Shown here: one piece after another, positions 29,019 to 37,872 of the stretch | Numbering within the stretch: position 1 is the first letter of the stretch | Layout: the number at the start of each line of letters is the position of its first letter | DNA from: Deltaproteobacteria bacterium | GTDB taxonomy: Bacteria > Desulfobacterota > Syntrophia > Syntrophales > UBA2192 | Direction: 5' to 3' | NCBI GenBank assembly: GCA_012728915.1 | Contig: JAAYEC010000061.1 | Coordinates: forward strand, 1-58,872 | DNA: 58,872 nt | Position numbers and translations under genes: made by a program | The notes under the pieces: model-generated | Told to the model about the DNA's origin: nothing | Database searches by the model: none | Seen by the model: the letters and a program-made list of their open reading frames with translations, nothing else

Positions 29019-29762
29019 TCAATGCGTTGCAGGTTGATACGGCCGGATCAGGCCAATTCCGCCGAATTGAGACCGCCGGTCTTCCACGAGCTCGACAGAA
29101 TCAAAGGAGCCGCGGATCTCGTTCCAGAACCGGTTTACCTCGCAGCCGCTCTCGGCGGAATGGGGCACGATGTCGTGCAAGCCGATCATGCCACCGGGAC
29201 GGACGAGCGTCCGGTAGATCTCGAAATCCCTTTTGACCCCGTCGTAGCTGTGGTCCCCGTCGATGAACAGGAAATCGACCTTCCGGCCCCCGAGAACATC
29301 CAGCAGTGCCTTCAGGGTGGACGGGTCGTGCGAGTCCCTGCGCAGCAGGTGGATCCGCTGGCCGGGCCTGGCAAAGGATCGGTACAGAGGGATCCGCCAC
29401 ACCGGGTAACCGCCCCCGAACCCCCCCCCGGGAAGGTCGATGCTGACGAGCACCGCATCGGCGGAAGCGGCCCGGGTCAGCATGAAGAGCGTCCCCCCGG
29501 AGGCCGTGCCGATCTCCACCACCGTCGATGGGTTGAGCCGCCGGACTTCCCCGAGCAACGCCTCGAGCTCCAACCGGCTTTGCAGAGGCCGGATGAACCG
29601 CATGGCCGGGGAGAAGACTTTCGTCAGGGCGGTCTCGAAGCCCGGGGCTCCCCGGAGCTGCCGGATCGCATTTCGGCACGCCAGGTAGGACACCGCTTTC
29701 ATCGGCAGTTCGATGAAGGTCCGCTCGAAACCGGCACGGACGGCCGGGCTGCTCGTGCTCAT
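29019..29762 (-). CDS. Class I methyltransferase (Methyltransf_24/CmcI-like)
   Basis: 247 aa. Core motifs VVEIGTASGGTLFMLTRA (SAM site), VDFLFIDGDHSYDGVKRDF and GGMIGLHDIVPH fit the cephalosporin-hydroxylase/macrocin-type methyltransferases acting on O atoms of sugars or small molecules, usually metal-dependent. The first about 60 residues form a helical extension. It overlaps the upstream GT9 gene by 4 bp. Confidence 0.88.
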   Translation of the reverse strand: MSTSSPAVRAGFERTFIELPMKAVSYLACRNAIRQLRGAPGFETALTKVFSPAMRFIRPLQSRLELEALLGEVRRLNPSTVVEIGTASGGTLFMLTRAASADAVLVSIDLPGGGFGGGYPVWRIPLYRSFARPGQRIHLLRRDSHDPSTLKALLDVLGGRKVDFLFIDGDHSYDGVKRDFEIYRTLVRPGGMIGLHDIVPHSAESGCEVNRFWNEIRGSFDSVELVEDRRSQFGGIGLIRPYQPATH

Positions 29763-30856
29763 GAATGCCCCCTGACTGTGATGATCTCTTTCCTGTGCGG
29801 CCGGGTCTCAAGCAGGCTGCGGCAGCCTTCAAGGACCTCCTCGGCCGTGATCATGTCCATGCAGCGCGGTTGCGGGCAGCCGCCCTGCGGGCAGGGGCGA
29901 CAATCGATTTCGCGCCAGATGAGCCTGCTGCCTGCGGGCGGGGCGCAGGGACCGAACTGTCCGGGCAGGGTGGGCCCGAACAGCGCCACCAATGGCGTGC
30001 CGGCCGCGGCACCGATGTGCATGGGCCCGCTGTCGTTGGTCACAAGCAGGTTCAGACGGCTGATGACGTAGACCAGGTCATCGAGGCTCAGCTTCCCCGA
30101 CAGGTTGACGACCGGGTAGCGCATCCCCCGCTCGACGGCACCGGCAACTCCCGTCTCAGAAGGGCCGCCCAGGAGGATGATTCTGGCCCCCTCGCTCTCG
30201 ATGAGCCGGTCTGCCACGCGACTGTACCGCCCGGGATCCCATCGCTTGAGCAATTGATCGCTTCCCGGGTTGATGCCCACGATAGGGTTGCCCGATCCCT
30301 GGGGAAGATCCGAGAAGAACCCTTCCCAGCGGCACTCGACGGCACGATCCCAAAAAACATCGACCCCCGCGTCGTCGGGAACCCCACCGGCCGCCACGGC
30401 CACCTTCAGGATGGCCTCGGCAAAATGACAGTCTGCAAAGGTTCCCCGCGCGATCCGTTCCGTGAGAAAAAGGCCGAAGCCGTGCTGGTCATGGCCGGCG
30501 CGATGCCGTGCCCGGATCGCCTGGAACAGCAGCCCCATCTTGAGGGCCCCGGCGACAGATTCGACGCTGTAGAGATTCACCGCTGCCCGAAATCGGAAAT
30601 GACGAAGCCGGCGGATGAGACCCAGCATGGCAAGGGCATACGCCTTGTCCCCGCGGAGCTCACGGATCGGGAACGGCCATACTCGGTCGACATAGGGGTA
30701 GTGCCGGGCGAGCGGCGCCGCATCGGTGCTGGTGAGCAGGTGGATCTCCGCCTCCGGGTATCCGTTCCGGATCGCGCGGATACCCTTCGAGGCGAGGATC
30801 AGGTCGCCGATCCCGGCGACGAGTACGATGAGGATACATTCCCGTTGCACTGGCAT
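29759..30856 (-). CDS. Glycosyltransferase family 9 (heptosyltransferase-like)
   Basis: 365 aa GT-B enzyme. N-terminal ILIVLVAGIGDLILASKGI and C-terminal GINPGSDQLLKRWDPGRY, ILLGGPSETG and LVTNDSGPMHIGAAAGTPLVALFGPTLPGQFGP are GT9 hallmarks. A Cys-rich C-terminal segment (DCRPCPQGGCPQPRCMD) resembles that of several LPS heptosyltransferases. ATG 30856 is preferred to an in-frame TTG at 30865. A sigma-54-like element lies at 30914-30929. Confidence 0.92.
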   Translation of the reverse strand: MPVQRECILIVLVAGIGDLILASKGIRAIRNGYPEAEIHLLTSTDAAPLARHYPYVDRVWPFPIRELRGDKAYALAMLGLIRRLRHFRFRAAVNLYSVESVAGALKMGLLFQAIRARHRAGHDQHGFGLFLTERIARGTFADCHFAEAILKVAVAAGGVPDDAGVDVFWDRAVECRWEGFFSDLPQGSGNPIVGINPGSDQLLKRWDPGRYSRVADRLIESEGARIILLGGPSETGVAGAVERGMRYPVVNLSGKLSLDDLVYVISRLNLLVTNDSGPMHIGAAAGTPLVALFGPTLPGQFGPCAPPAGSRLIWREIDCRPCPQGGCPQPRCMDMITAEEVLEGCRSLLETRPHRKEIITVRGHS

Positions 30857-30913
30857 GGGCCGCAAAGGGTTCCTGACCTTTCCGCGAATATTCCGTCAAT
30901 CTCAACAGTTTTG

Positions 30914-30929
30914 AGCAAGAAACATACCA
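30914..30929 (-). promoter_or_regulatory. Sigma-54-type element before the GT9 gene
   Basis: Minus strand TGGTATGTTTCTTGCT with GG-N10-GC spacing and a perfect TTGCT. Predicted start is some 47 bp before ATG 30856. The sequence ATGTTTCTTGC is shared with 31927-31942. Confidence 0.5.
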
Positions 30930-30961
30930 CAGGCGGTTCGGATCGCCGAGGCGGCGCAGGC

Positions 30962-31885
30962 TCAGGATCCGCTTTCCGGTACGGCGTAGACGGTGATTTC
31001 CTTGTGCAGGTTGACGGCGGAGCGCACGTGCTGGAGAATTCTTTTCAGCGGCCACAACAGGTTCACGTGACGGGCAATCAAGCTTCGGGGGTCGCGTATG
31101 CCCGCTTTCTTCATCAGGGCCGCCCCTCCCGTTCCGCCTCCTTTGCGTGTCTGGATCGGTCGGAATCCCGACTGCCGAAGAGCCCTGGCGAGTGTCGTCT
31201 CGTTGAAATAGAACAAATGAAGGGGAACAGCCTGGAAGACATAGTCCGGCGCGCTGATCGGGGTCGGAACGGCAATAACGGTCAGCCCGTCCGGTTTGAG
31301 GATTCTGCGGATTTCGACAAGGGTCGCCAGGGGGGCGGGAATGTGCTCGAAGACGTGCCAGAGCGTCACCACGTCAAAATGCCGATCGGGGAACCCGGCG
31401 TCCCCGAGCGGTCCGGTGAAGACCTCGACTCCGAAGCGCTGTCGGGCGTAACGCGCTTCAACGGACGACAATTCCACGCCCTGCGCCTCCCAACCCCGCC
31501 GTTTGCACCGATCGAGGAAAAACCCCCAGGCACAGCCGATATCGAGGATCCTTCCCCTCCGGGCGAACCACTCGATCCGGTCAAGTTCCTCGTCGAAGCG
31601 GACCCGATGAACGGGGAGTTCGCGGCTCGGATCGTCAGCCGGATGAACAGGTGAGTGGGCCCGATCGTCATAGCAGGAAAGCAGATCCGCGGTCTCGGGG
31701 AACGGGTGCACGACGAGCAGGCCGCAATGTTCGCAGCGGACATAGCCGAAGCGGCCGCCGGGCAGGACGGGCCGGTGCAGCACATACCCGCAGAGCCGGC
31801 AGGAATTCGGCGCCGATCCACGGACCGGCCGCAGGACGCCGGGTTCCCGAGCATCTTCCTCACGGCCCCGCAACAGCATATCCAT
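30962..31885 (-). CDS. Class I SAM-dependent methyltransferase with zinc-ribbon-like N-terminus
   Basis: 307 aa. CRLCGY and CEHCGL pairs (about residues 34-58) precede a methyltransferase core with ILDIGCAWGFFLDRCKRRGW (motif I) and FDVVTLWHVFEHIPAP. Architecture matches 27214-28110 and 42164-43201. GGAGGG lies at good distance upstream of ATG 31885. Likely acts on a glycan residue; regiospecificity unknown. Confidence 0.88.
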   Translation of the reverse strand: MDMLLRGREEDAREPGVLRPVRGSAPNSCRLCGYVLHRPVLPGGRFGYVRCEHCGLLVVHPFPETADLLSCYDDRAHSPVHPADDPSRELPVHRVRFDEELDRIEWFARRGRILDIGCAWGFFLDRCKRRGWEAQGVELSSVEARYARQRFGVEVFTGPLGDAGFPDRHFDVVTLWHVFEHIPAPLATLVEIRRILKPDGLTVIAVPTPISAPDYVFQAVPLHLFYFNETTLARALRQSGFRPIQTRKGGGTGGAALMKKAGIRDPRSLIARHVNLLWPLKRILQHVRSAVNLHKEITVYAVPESGS

Positions 31886-31926
31886 CCTCGTCCCTCCTTC
31901 TCGTCGTCCTGATCTCTCTCGGTCTT

Positions 31927-31942
31927 TGCAAGAAACATGCGG
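31927..31942 (-). promoter_or_regulatory. Weak sigma-54-like element before a methyltransferase
   Basis: Minus strand CCGCATGTTTCTTGCA. The -12 half (TTGCA) is perfect and CATG fits, but the key GG is CG. It is listed because it shares ATGTTTCTTGC with the better site at 30914-30929 and lies about 40 bp before the start. Confidence 0.3.
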
Positions 31943-31957
31943 TACCGTGATCGTGTA

Positions 31958-33571
31958 TCAGCGAACGCGGTAGATTCGGAGACCCTCGAGACCGGCAACC
32001 TCCAGCGAACGAAGATCCCGTGCCGGCGGACAGGTTCCCCCGCCCCAGCAGAGGAAGTAATCGCAGCGATGCCGCAACAGGTCGGCATGCACCTGGTTGC
32101 CATCCATGTCCGGACGCGGGATGCCGAGGAAAGTCACCCCTTCCTTCCCGCCCGACAGGAAATACGCCGTATGCAGGGACCGGTCGTAATCGACATCCGC
32201 TGCGATGCGCCCCCGGACTCCCGCATCGGCAAGTACGGAGGCTATGCGGGGGACGTCTTCGTTGAACCCCGCGTTGGCTCGCAGATCCCGCAGCGGCACA
32301 AAGGCAAATGACAGGCACAGAAGGATCACGGCGGCCTTTTTCTGCATCGCCGACCAGGACGATGTGTGCATGACAAGGCTCCCCCCCAGCGCATAGATCA
32401 GCAGGATGCCGAAATAAAGGTAGCGCCGGTCCACGAGGAGCATCCAGTAACCTGCGGGCAGGAGCAGCAGGGCCAGCAACATGTGAAAGTGCGCATTCGC
32501 CAGCAACGCGCGAAAGGAAAGCCCGGCCAGTCCGACCGCTGCGCCCGCGAGGATCGCCGTGGAGAAGACGGAACCTGCCTGGTAGGCCGCGAGGGTTGCC
32601 ACAGCGTTCCGGCCGATGCGCTCCGCCGTCTCCCGGATGCCGGGCGGCCCGGCTGACCGGCTTGCGCGCTGCTGCGCCAGGCGCAGGGGATCATCCCAAG
32701 CACTCAGGGAGCGGGCATGCGGTGGCTCAGTCAACCCCTCCCAGGGTTTGTGCCCGGAATCGTTGTAAACCAGCATGTAATTGTAAGCCCCCGCGTCTCC
32801 CAAGGTCAGCCGCCCGTATTTCCCGCAGAGAGCCGCCATCCAGGCCGACGAAAGCAGCAGAAAGGCCGCCAGCCCCAGCCCAAGGGATCGTCGCAGGGTT
32901 CTACGCCTCAGGAGGTCGCGTTCGGCCGCATGGCGGCAAAGGATCACAAGCGGGAAGTGCACCAGGAAAAACAGGAAGGCGTAGGTCTTGGCCAGGTAGG
33001 CCGCAGCACCCAGCACCCCGCAGGCGAGTCCGAACCTCGGATCCTCCGTGCAGCGCGGCGAAAGCAGAAGCCGCATGTAAAAAAGGAGCAAGACGGCCAC
33101 CAGCAGATCCGGGTTGGGGTTGGTCAGTGAAAACGCGAGAAACACAGGAATCAGCCCCAGGAGAAGCCAACCACGGATGTCCATCGGGATCCCGCAATCT
33201 GTCAACAGCCCTCGGCACGCCGTCAACCCGGCTAGACCCGTTGCCAAGGCAAGGGCGTGCAGCGCATCGAGGGGATCTGCGCCTGCCCGGATCAGGGGTG
33301 CCGCAAGCCAGGAGACCAAGGGAGGCCAGTAGGGGTTGATCGCATCGTACCAGCGGCCCTCCGCGTAACCTTGCGCGATGCCGAGGTAAGACGGACTGTC
33401 CGTCTTCAGCAGAGACGAGTAGAGCGGTCTCATCAGGAGGAAGCTGCAAGCCTGGACCATCGCCGTGATGGGGAAGAAGTCACCCCGGGCGATAAGCGTC
33501 CAGAGGGCCGCGCCCGAAAGCGTTTTCTGGCTCCTCGCCTGGACGCATGAGGGTCCAAACCGTTGCTCCAT
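31958..33571 (-). CDS. Polytopic membrane glycosyltransferase (GT39/ArnT-like)
   Basis: About 537 aa with ten or more hydrophobic helices. The first periplasmic loop has the acidic motif SLLKTDSPSYLGIAQGYAEG and YWPPLVSWL, resembling GT-C enzymes that use polyprenyl-phosphate sugars (PMT, ArnT, GT39). A soluble C-terminal part follows the last helix. ATG 33571 is preferred to TTG 33577. It probably adds a sugar on the periplasmic side, unlike the cytoplasmic GTs around it. Confidence 0.82.
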   Translation of the reverse strand: MEQRFGPSCVQARSQKTLSGAALWTLIARGDFFPITAMVQACSFLLMRPLYSSLLKTDSPSYLGIAQGYAEGRWYDAINPYWPPLVSWLAAPLIRAGADPLDALHALALATGLAGLTACRGLLTDCGIPMDIRGWLLLGLIPVFLAFSLTNPNPDLLVAVLLLFYMRLLLSPRCTEDPRFGLACGVLGAAAYLAKTYAFLFFLVHFPLVILCRHAAERDLLRRRTLRRSLGLGLAAFLLLSSAWMAALCGKYGRLTLGDAGAYNYMLVYNDSGHKPWEGLTEPPHARSLSAWDDPLRLAQQRASRSAGPPGIRETAERIGRNAVATLAAYQAGSVFSTAILAGAAVGLAGLSFRALLANAHFHMLLALLLLPAGYWMLLVDRRYLYFGILLIYALGGSLVMHTSSWSAMQKKAAVILLCLSFAFVPLRDLRANAGFNEDVPRIASVLADAGVRGRIAADVDYDRSLHTAYFLSGGKEGVTFLGIPRPDMDGNQVHADLLRHRCDYFLCWGGGTCPPARDLRSLEVAGLEGLRIYRVR

Positions 33572-33613
33572 GATCAATGCCCCCTTTCCTCCCCGGTCCG
33601 GTTCCGCGGCTTC

Positions 33614-34729
33614 TCAAGCCGGCACGCTCCCGGCAAGAACATCCATGACCCGTTCCGGCTGGATTCCGCGCATACAGTCGTGTGTTCCCCTGCGGCATGT
33701 TCCGTCATTGCATCCGATGCAGGGCAGATCGTCGAGCCGGAGTACCGTGTGGCCGTTGCCAAGGGGGTACCAGCGACAGGGATCTGTGGGACCCATGAAG
33801 GAAAGCGTGGGGATGCCTAGGGCGCAGGCTACGTGGAGGGGCCCCGAGTTGTTGCACACGAGCATGCAGCAGCACGACAGGAGGGCCGCAAACCGTCGGA
33901 GGTCGGGCGTGATCACCGTGAGCACGCCCCCGGGGATCCCGGAGCGGATTCGCTCCACGAGACCCGCGTCCGTCGGACCGCCGAAGAGGATCACGTCAAA
34001 GCGCGCTCGCAGCCTTCCGGCGAGAGTCGCATAATGTTCCGCCGGCCAGCGCTGGGTTTCGTAGTGGGCCCCGGGGTGGATCCCTACGAGCGGCTTTCCA
34101 ATACTGCACCGTTCTGCGATCCAGCCCGATGCCCGGTCCCGTTCATCCTGCGAAAGGTACACACGGGGCTGCGGTGCCAACCCGTCGATGCCCAAGGGTT
34201 TGAGCGCTCCCAGGATCACATCGACCATGTGGGTGCTCCCTTCGGGGAGTTCAGCAGTCGCCGTGAAAAAGGCCTCCCTCCCCCCGCATGGGTATCCGAC
34301 CCGCACCCGCGCCCCGCTGGCCCACGCGACTAGGGCCGGTGCAAGCTCCCAGTCGAGGCAGGGGTCCACGGCGAGGTCGAACCGGCGGCGGCGCAGCCCC
34401 CCGAGGATCCGGACCCTTTCGGCCGGGGATGCCCCGGGGCCCAACACCACGCAACGGTCCACGTCCGGGTTGTTCTCGAGAAGGGCCACTGTCTGCGGCC
34501 GCGCCAGCACCGTGAGTTCGGCAAGAGGGAAGCGCTTTTTGAGCACCTCGATCGCAGGCGTCGACAGGACGACATCGCCGACCCGGTCGAGCCGGATGAA
34601 GAGAATACGCCGTACGGCTTCGATGGGCACAAGCGGGGCAGGATCCGCCCCGCCGGTGATGGGCCTCGCTCGGAGAACGACCCCGCGGGACTGCAGGTAG
34701 AGGTTCTTGATGTGTTGCCTGGCCTTCAT
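33614..34729 (-). CDS. Glycosyltransferase family 9 (heptosyltransferase-like)
   Basis: 371 aa GT-B enzyme. Motifs ILFIRLDRVGDVVLSTPAIEVLKKRFP, LVGIHPGAHYETQRWPAEHYATL, VILFGGPTDAG and VCNNSGPLHVACALGIPTLSFMGPTDPCRWYP are typical of LPS heptosyltransferases. A Cys-rich stretch (LPCIGCNDGTCRRGTHDCM) lies near the C-terminus, as in the other GT9 of this locus. ATG 34729 opens a basic N-terminus (MKARQHIKNLYL) and lies 10 bp from the upstream gene. Confidence 0.92.
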   Translation of the reverse strand: MKARQHIKNLYLQSRGVVLRARPITGGADPAPLVPIEAVRRILFIRLDRVGDVVLSTPAIEVLKKRFPLAELTVLARPQTVALLENNPDVDRCVVLGPGASPAERVRILGGLRRRRFDLAVDPCLDWELAPALVAWASGARVRVGYPCGGREAFFTATAELPEGSTHMVDVILGALKPLGIDGLAPQPRVYLSQDERDRASGWIAERCSIGKPLVGIHPGAHYETQRWPAEHYATLAGRLRARFDVILFGGPTDAGLVERIRSGIPGGVLTVITPDLRRFAALLSCCCMLVCNNSGPLHVACALGIPTLSFMGPTDPCRWYPLGNGHTVLRLDDLPCIGCNDGTCRRGTHDCMRGIQPERVMDVLAGSVPA

Positions 34730-34739
34730 GCTCCGCTCG

Positions 34740-35582
34740 TCACTCCTCCACAGTTTTTCTCCAGTAGGCGCTGCAGGAATCGATGATCCTGATCTCCTCA
34801 TCGATGCCGTGGGCCAACCGGTACTCTTCCACGGCCAGGCGGCAGGGTCCCAGGAAAAAGTCGTCGATGATGCAGAACCCTCCCGGCGAGAGCTTCGGAT
34901 AGAGATTCTCCAGCGCATCCATCGTCGATCCATACATATCGCCGTCGAGCCGCAGGATGGCCAGCTTGCCGATCGGTGCCGTCGGGAGCGTGTCCCTGAA
35001 CCACCCCTGCAGGAAGATCACCCGGTCATCGAGGAGACCGTACTTCGCGAAATTCCTCTCCACCTCCTCCCGGGACACTGCGAGATACGGGATCCGGTGA
35101 AAGATGGAATCGCGGTCCGCTGGACAGGCCCGGGAGTCCGGCTCGGGCAGACCCGCGAATGAATCAGCAACGAAAACGCTCCGGTCTTCGTCCCCGTAGG
35201 CCGCCAGAGCGGCGCGCATGAAGATGCAGGCCCCTCCCCTCCAGACACCCGTCTCGATGAAATCCCCCTCGATTCCCTCGGCCAGGACCGTCTCCACGGC
35301 CGACTGAAGCTGATCGAGGCGCCTCATCCCGATCATGGTGTCGGCGTAAAGGGGCCAGATCTGCCCGTTGCTTCTCTGGTAATCGGTAAGGTGTCTTCGC
35401 TTCATGACGACAAGGTCTCGCGTCGCGAGCGCCCGTGACAGCATGAGAACGGCTGCCCGCTTGAACAGGCTCCGCGTCTCGTTGAACAGGGTGATGGGGA
35501 CCGGCGGCTCCTGCCAGAGACTGTAGGACAGAGTCTTTTTCAGCAGATCCAGGTAGAGTTTCACGGACTCCGGTTTCATCAT
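34740..35582 (-). CDS. TylF/MycF-family sugar O-methyltransferase
   Basis: 280 aa. The TylF pattern is visible: TMIGMRRLDQLQSAVETVL, GDFIETGVWRGGACIFMRA (SAM site), VADSFAGLPEPD, LAILRLDGDMYGSTMDALENLYPKL and FCIIDDF (metal-binding acidic residues). Family members O-methylate deoxysugars on macrolides with Mg2+. Here the likely acceptor is a sugar of the EPS unit. AGGGAGG is seven bases before ATG 35582. Confidence 0.92.
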   Translation of the reverse strand: MMKPESVKLYLDLLKKTLSYSLWQEPPVPITLFNETRSLFKRAAVLMLSRALATRDLVVMKRRHLTDYQRSNGQIWPLYADTMIGMRRLDQLQSAVETVLAEGIEGDFIETGVWRGGACIFMRAALAAYGDEDRSVFVADSFAGLPEPDSRACPADRDSIFHRIPYLAVSREEVERNFAKYGLLDDRVIFLQGWFRDTLPTAPIGKLAILRLDGDMYGSTMDALENLYPKLSPGGFCIIDDFFLGPCRLAVEEYRLAHGIDEEIRIIDSCSAYWRKTVEE

Positions 35583-35585
35583 ACA

Positions 35586-36737
35586 TTACCTCCCTTTGCG
35601 GTGGCCGTATCCGGCGCGGTCGCCGTTCATCATTTCCCGGTAAAGCTTCTCCGTGGTCCGCACATTGGCCTCGATGCTAAAGAACTTCTCAGCTCGGTGC
35701 CTGGCCGTTTTTCCCATGGATGCCCGCAGCGCATCGCTTGCAGCAAGCCGCTCGATCCGTTCGGCAAGGGCTCCGGAGTCTCCGGGCGGGACGATATATC
35801 CCGTCACGCCCTCGTCGATGGCTTCCCGGGTACCGCCCACGTCAGTGGCCACGACGGGCTTGCCGAGGGCCATGGCCTCGATGACCACTCTCGGGAACGC
35901 CTCGCCGGAAAGGGACGGCAGCACGACGAGGTCGGCCGCAGACAGGACCCCGGCAATATCCGGGCGGTGACCGAGAAACTGCACCCGGTCGGCAACACCG
36001 TGACGCCGAGCGGTCTCTTCGCAGCGCCATCTGTATCCCTCGTCGGCGATCTCCCCGCATAGCAGCAGTCCCAAGGTTCGACGGCCCTTCCCGAGCCTTC
36101 CCAGGGCTTCCACGAGGCGGTCCTGGCCCTTCTGGGGTTCAACCCGTGCTGCGCAGGCAAGGACCACTTCAGCACCTCTCCGTTCAAGCCCCGCCGGGGG
36201 AGACGGCACGCCATGGGGTCGAAATTCTTCCAGGTCGACGCCGTTGTGAATCGTGAGGCACTTCCCGCGGGCCGCCGCGAAATCGAATCGTTCGCGCAGC
36301 GCGTCGGCCACGAGAATGAGCCTGGAGCAGAGTCTGCAGAGCAGACGATCATAACGGTCCCGATCGGAGGAGCGGATGTGCCAGACCAGGGGGATCCCTT
36401 CAAGGGATGCCGCAAGGCCTGCGTAGAGGGTGTTTCGCGGCCCGTCGGTGTGGACGAGATCGAAGTCTCCTTCGCGGAGGATCGAATGTATGCGCCGCAC
36501 GGCGCGCCCGCAGACAAGGGCCCTGCCGGGCTCAGCCTTCGGCAGGTCGAGCGGGCTGACCGCAACCCCCCGGGCGCGCAGCCTCTCGGCCAACTCCCCC
36601 TCGGCCGGGACGATGACGTGCGGAATGAAGGCCGTCCGACCAAGATTGCAGACCAGGTGGTAGAGGCTCCGCTGCCCGCCATAGCGGAAGTTGGCAAAGC
36701 TCGAAAAGTACAGGACCCGGATCGGTTCAGATCGCAT
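35586..36737 (-). CDS. Glycosyltransferase family 4
   Basis: 383 aa GT-B enzyme. N-terminal VLYFSSFANFRYGGQRSLYHLV, then TIHNGVDLEEFRP, ACAARVEPQKGQDRLVEAL, VQFLGHRPDI and LPSLSGEAFPRVVIEAMALGKPVVATDVGGT with the conserved E-x7-E. It ends 3 bp before the TylF gene and overlaps the next GT4 gene by 11 bp. Donor sugar not predictable. Confidence 0.93.
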   Translation of the reverse strand: MRSEPIRVLYFSSFANFRYGGQRSLYHLVCNLGRTAFIPHVIVPAEGELAERLRARGVAVSPLDLPKAEPGRALVCGRAVRRIHSILREGDFDLVHTDGPRNTLYAGLAASLEGIPLVWHIRSSDRDRYDRLLCRLCSRLILVADALRERFDFAAARGKCLTIHNGVDLEEFRPHGVPSPPAGLERRGAEVVLACAARVEPQKGQDRLVEALGRLGKGRRTLGLLLCGEIADEGYRWRCEETARRHGVADRVQFLGHRPDIAGVLSAADLVVLPSLSGEAFPRVVIEAMALGKPVVATDVGGTREAIDEGVTGYIVPPGDSGALAERIERLAASDALRASMGKTARHRAEKFFSIEANVRTTEKLYREMMNGDRAGYGHRKGR

Positions 36738-37872
36738 TGGCTCTCCCCTGCAGAACGTCGTCGTACATCCGCTCGATCCGTCCGATCATGACCTGCCGCG
36801 AGAAGCGGTTGTCGTAAAGGATCCGGCTTCTCTGCCCCATGCAACGGCGCATCCCGGGGGCGGCGATAAGCCGCTCCAGGGCATGGGCGAGTTCCCGAGA
36901 ACCGCCCGGCCTGAAGAGAAAGCCGTTCGCCTCGTGTTCGACGACCTCGGGAATCCCGCCGAGGTCGGATCCGACCAGGGGCAGCCCCGCCGCCGCCCCT
37001 TCGATCAGGGCGACACTCAACCCTTCACGGGCGACCGTGCACAGGACCAGGACATCGGCGCGCTCGAGGAACGGCAGGATGTTCTGCCGCATGCCTGCCA
37101 GCAGAACGCATCCGCCGAGGCCCAGCTCGCTGATCCTCGACTCCAGAAATCGCCGCTCCGGCCCCTCGCCGACAAGGATACTCTTGACGCTGCCATGGCG
37201 CAGAGCAAGTTCTCTCATGGCCAGCAGCAGGACGTCGTGCCCCTTGTTCCGGGTCAGTGAGGCGACCGACAGGATCACGAAATCCCCCGGCGACAACCGC
37301 GAGAGGATATCCTGTCCCTCCTCGCGCGGAGCGGCGCGCTGCCCTGAGTCGGCAAAAGCCGTGTTGTAGACGACTTCGATTTTCCGGGGGTGCACCCCGA
37401 GGCTCTCCATGGCGAATTGGCTCACGGCCCGCGAGACACAGATGACCCGGTCGGAGCAGAGAGACAGGAGCGACTCGATCCTCCGGTTCCGGGCCTTGAA
37501 GTTCAGGTCGGTCGTGTGGAGGTGATGGACGACGGCGGGCCCCCGCGCCAGCATGAGCGCCAGCCGCGCGAAGGTGCCCGCAAAGTAGCCGTGCGTGTGA
37601 ACGATGTCGAACCTCTCGCGTTCGAAGACCCGGGCCAGGTCTCCGACCCGGGCCGGGTTGTAGTAGGACGTGAGCCCGAGGGTCTTTACAGGCACCCCGG
37701 CGCCGAGGAGCTCCTCGGCAATGACTCCGCCCCGGGCCAGGCACCAGACCTCCGCGGCGTACCGCCGCGGGTCGATACCGAGCACGATCGTCTGGATAAC
37801 ACGCTCCAGGCCGCCCATCTTCAGGTCCTCCACGATGTGAAGGACTCGCTTCTGTCTCTCAGGCTCTGCCAT
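36727..37872 (-). CDS. Glycosyltransferase family 4
   Basis: 381 aa GT-B enzyme. It opens VLHIVEDLKMGGLERVIQTI and has HTHGYFAGTFARL, LSVASLTRNKGHDVLLLAMREL and CTVAREGLSVALIEGAAAGLPLVGSDLGG (E-x7-E). ATG 37872 begins just before the Rossmann strand and overlaps the upstream CgeB-like gene by 14 bp, suggesting tight coupling. Similar to but clearly distinct from the adjacent GT4. Confidence 0.93.
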   Translation of the reverse strand: MAEPERQKRVLHIVEDLKMGGLERVIQTIVLGIDPRRYAAEVWCLARGGVIAEELLGAGVPVKTLGLTSYYNPARVGDLARVFERERFDIVHTHGYFAGTFARLALMLARGPAVVHHLHTTDLNFKARNRRIESLLSLCSDRVICVSRAVSQFAMESLGVHPRKIEVVYNTAFADSGQRAAPREEGQDILSRLSPGDFVILSVASLTRNKGHDVLLLAMRELALRHGSVKSILVGEGPERRFLESRISELGLGGCVLLAGMRQNILPFLERADVLVLCTVAREGLSVALIEGAAAGLPLVGSDLGGIPEVVEHEANGFLFRPGGSRELAHALERLIAAPGMRRCMGQRSRILYDNRFSRQVMIGRIERMYDDVLQGRANAI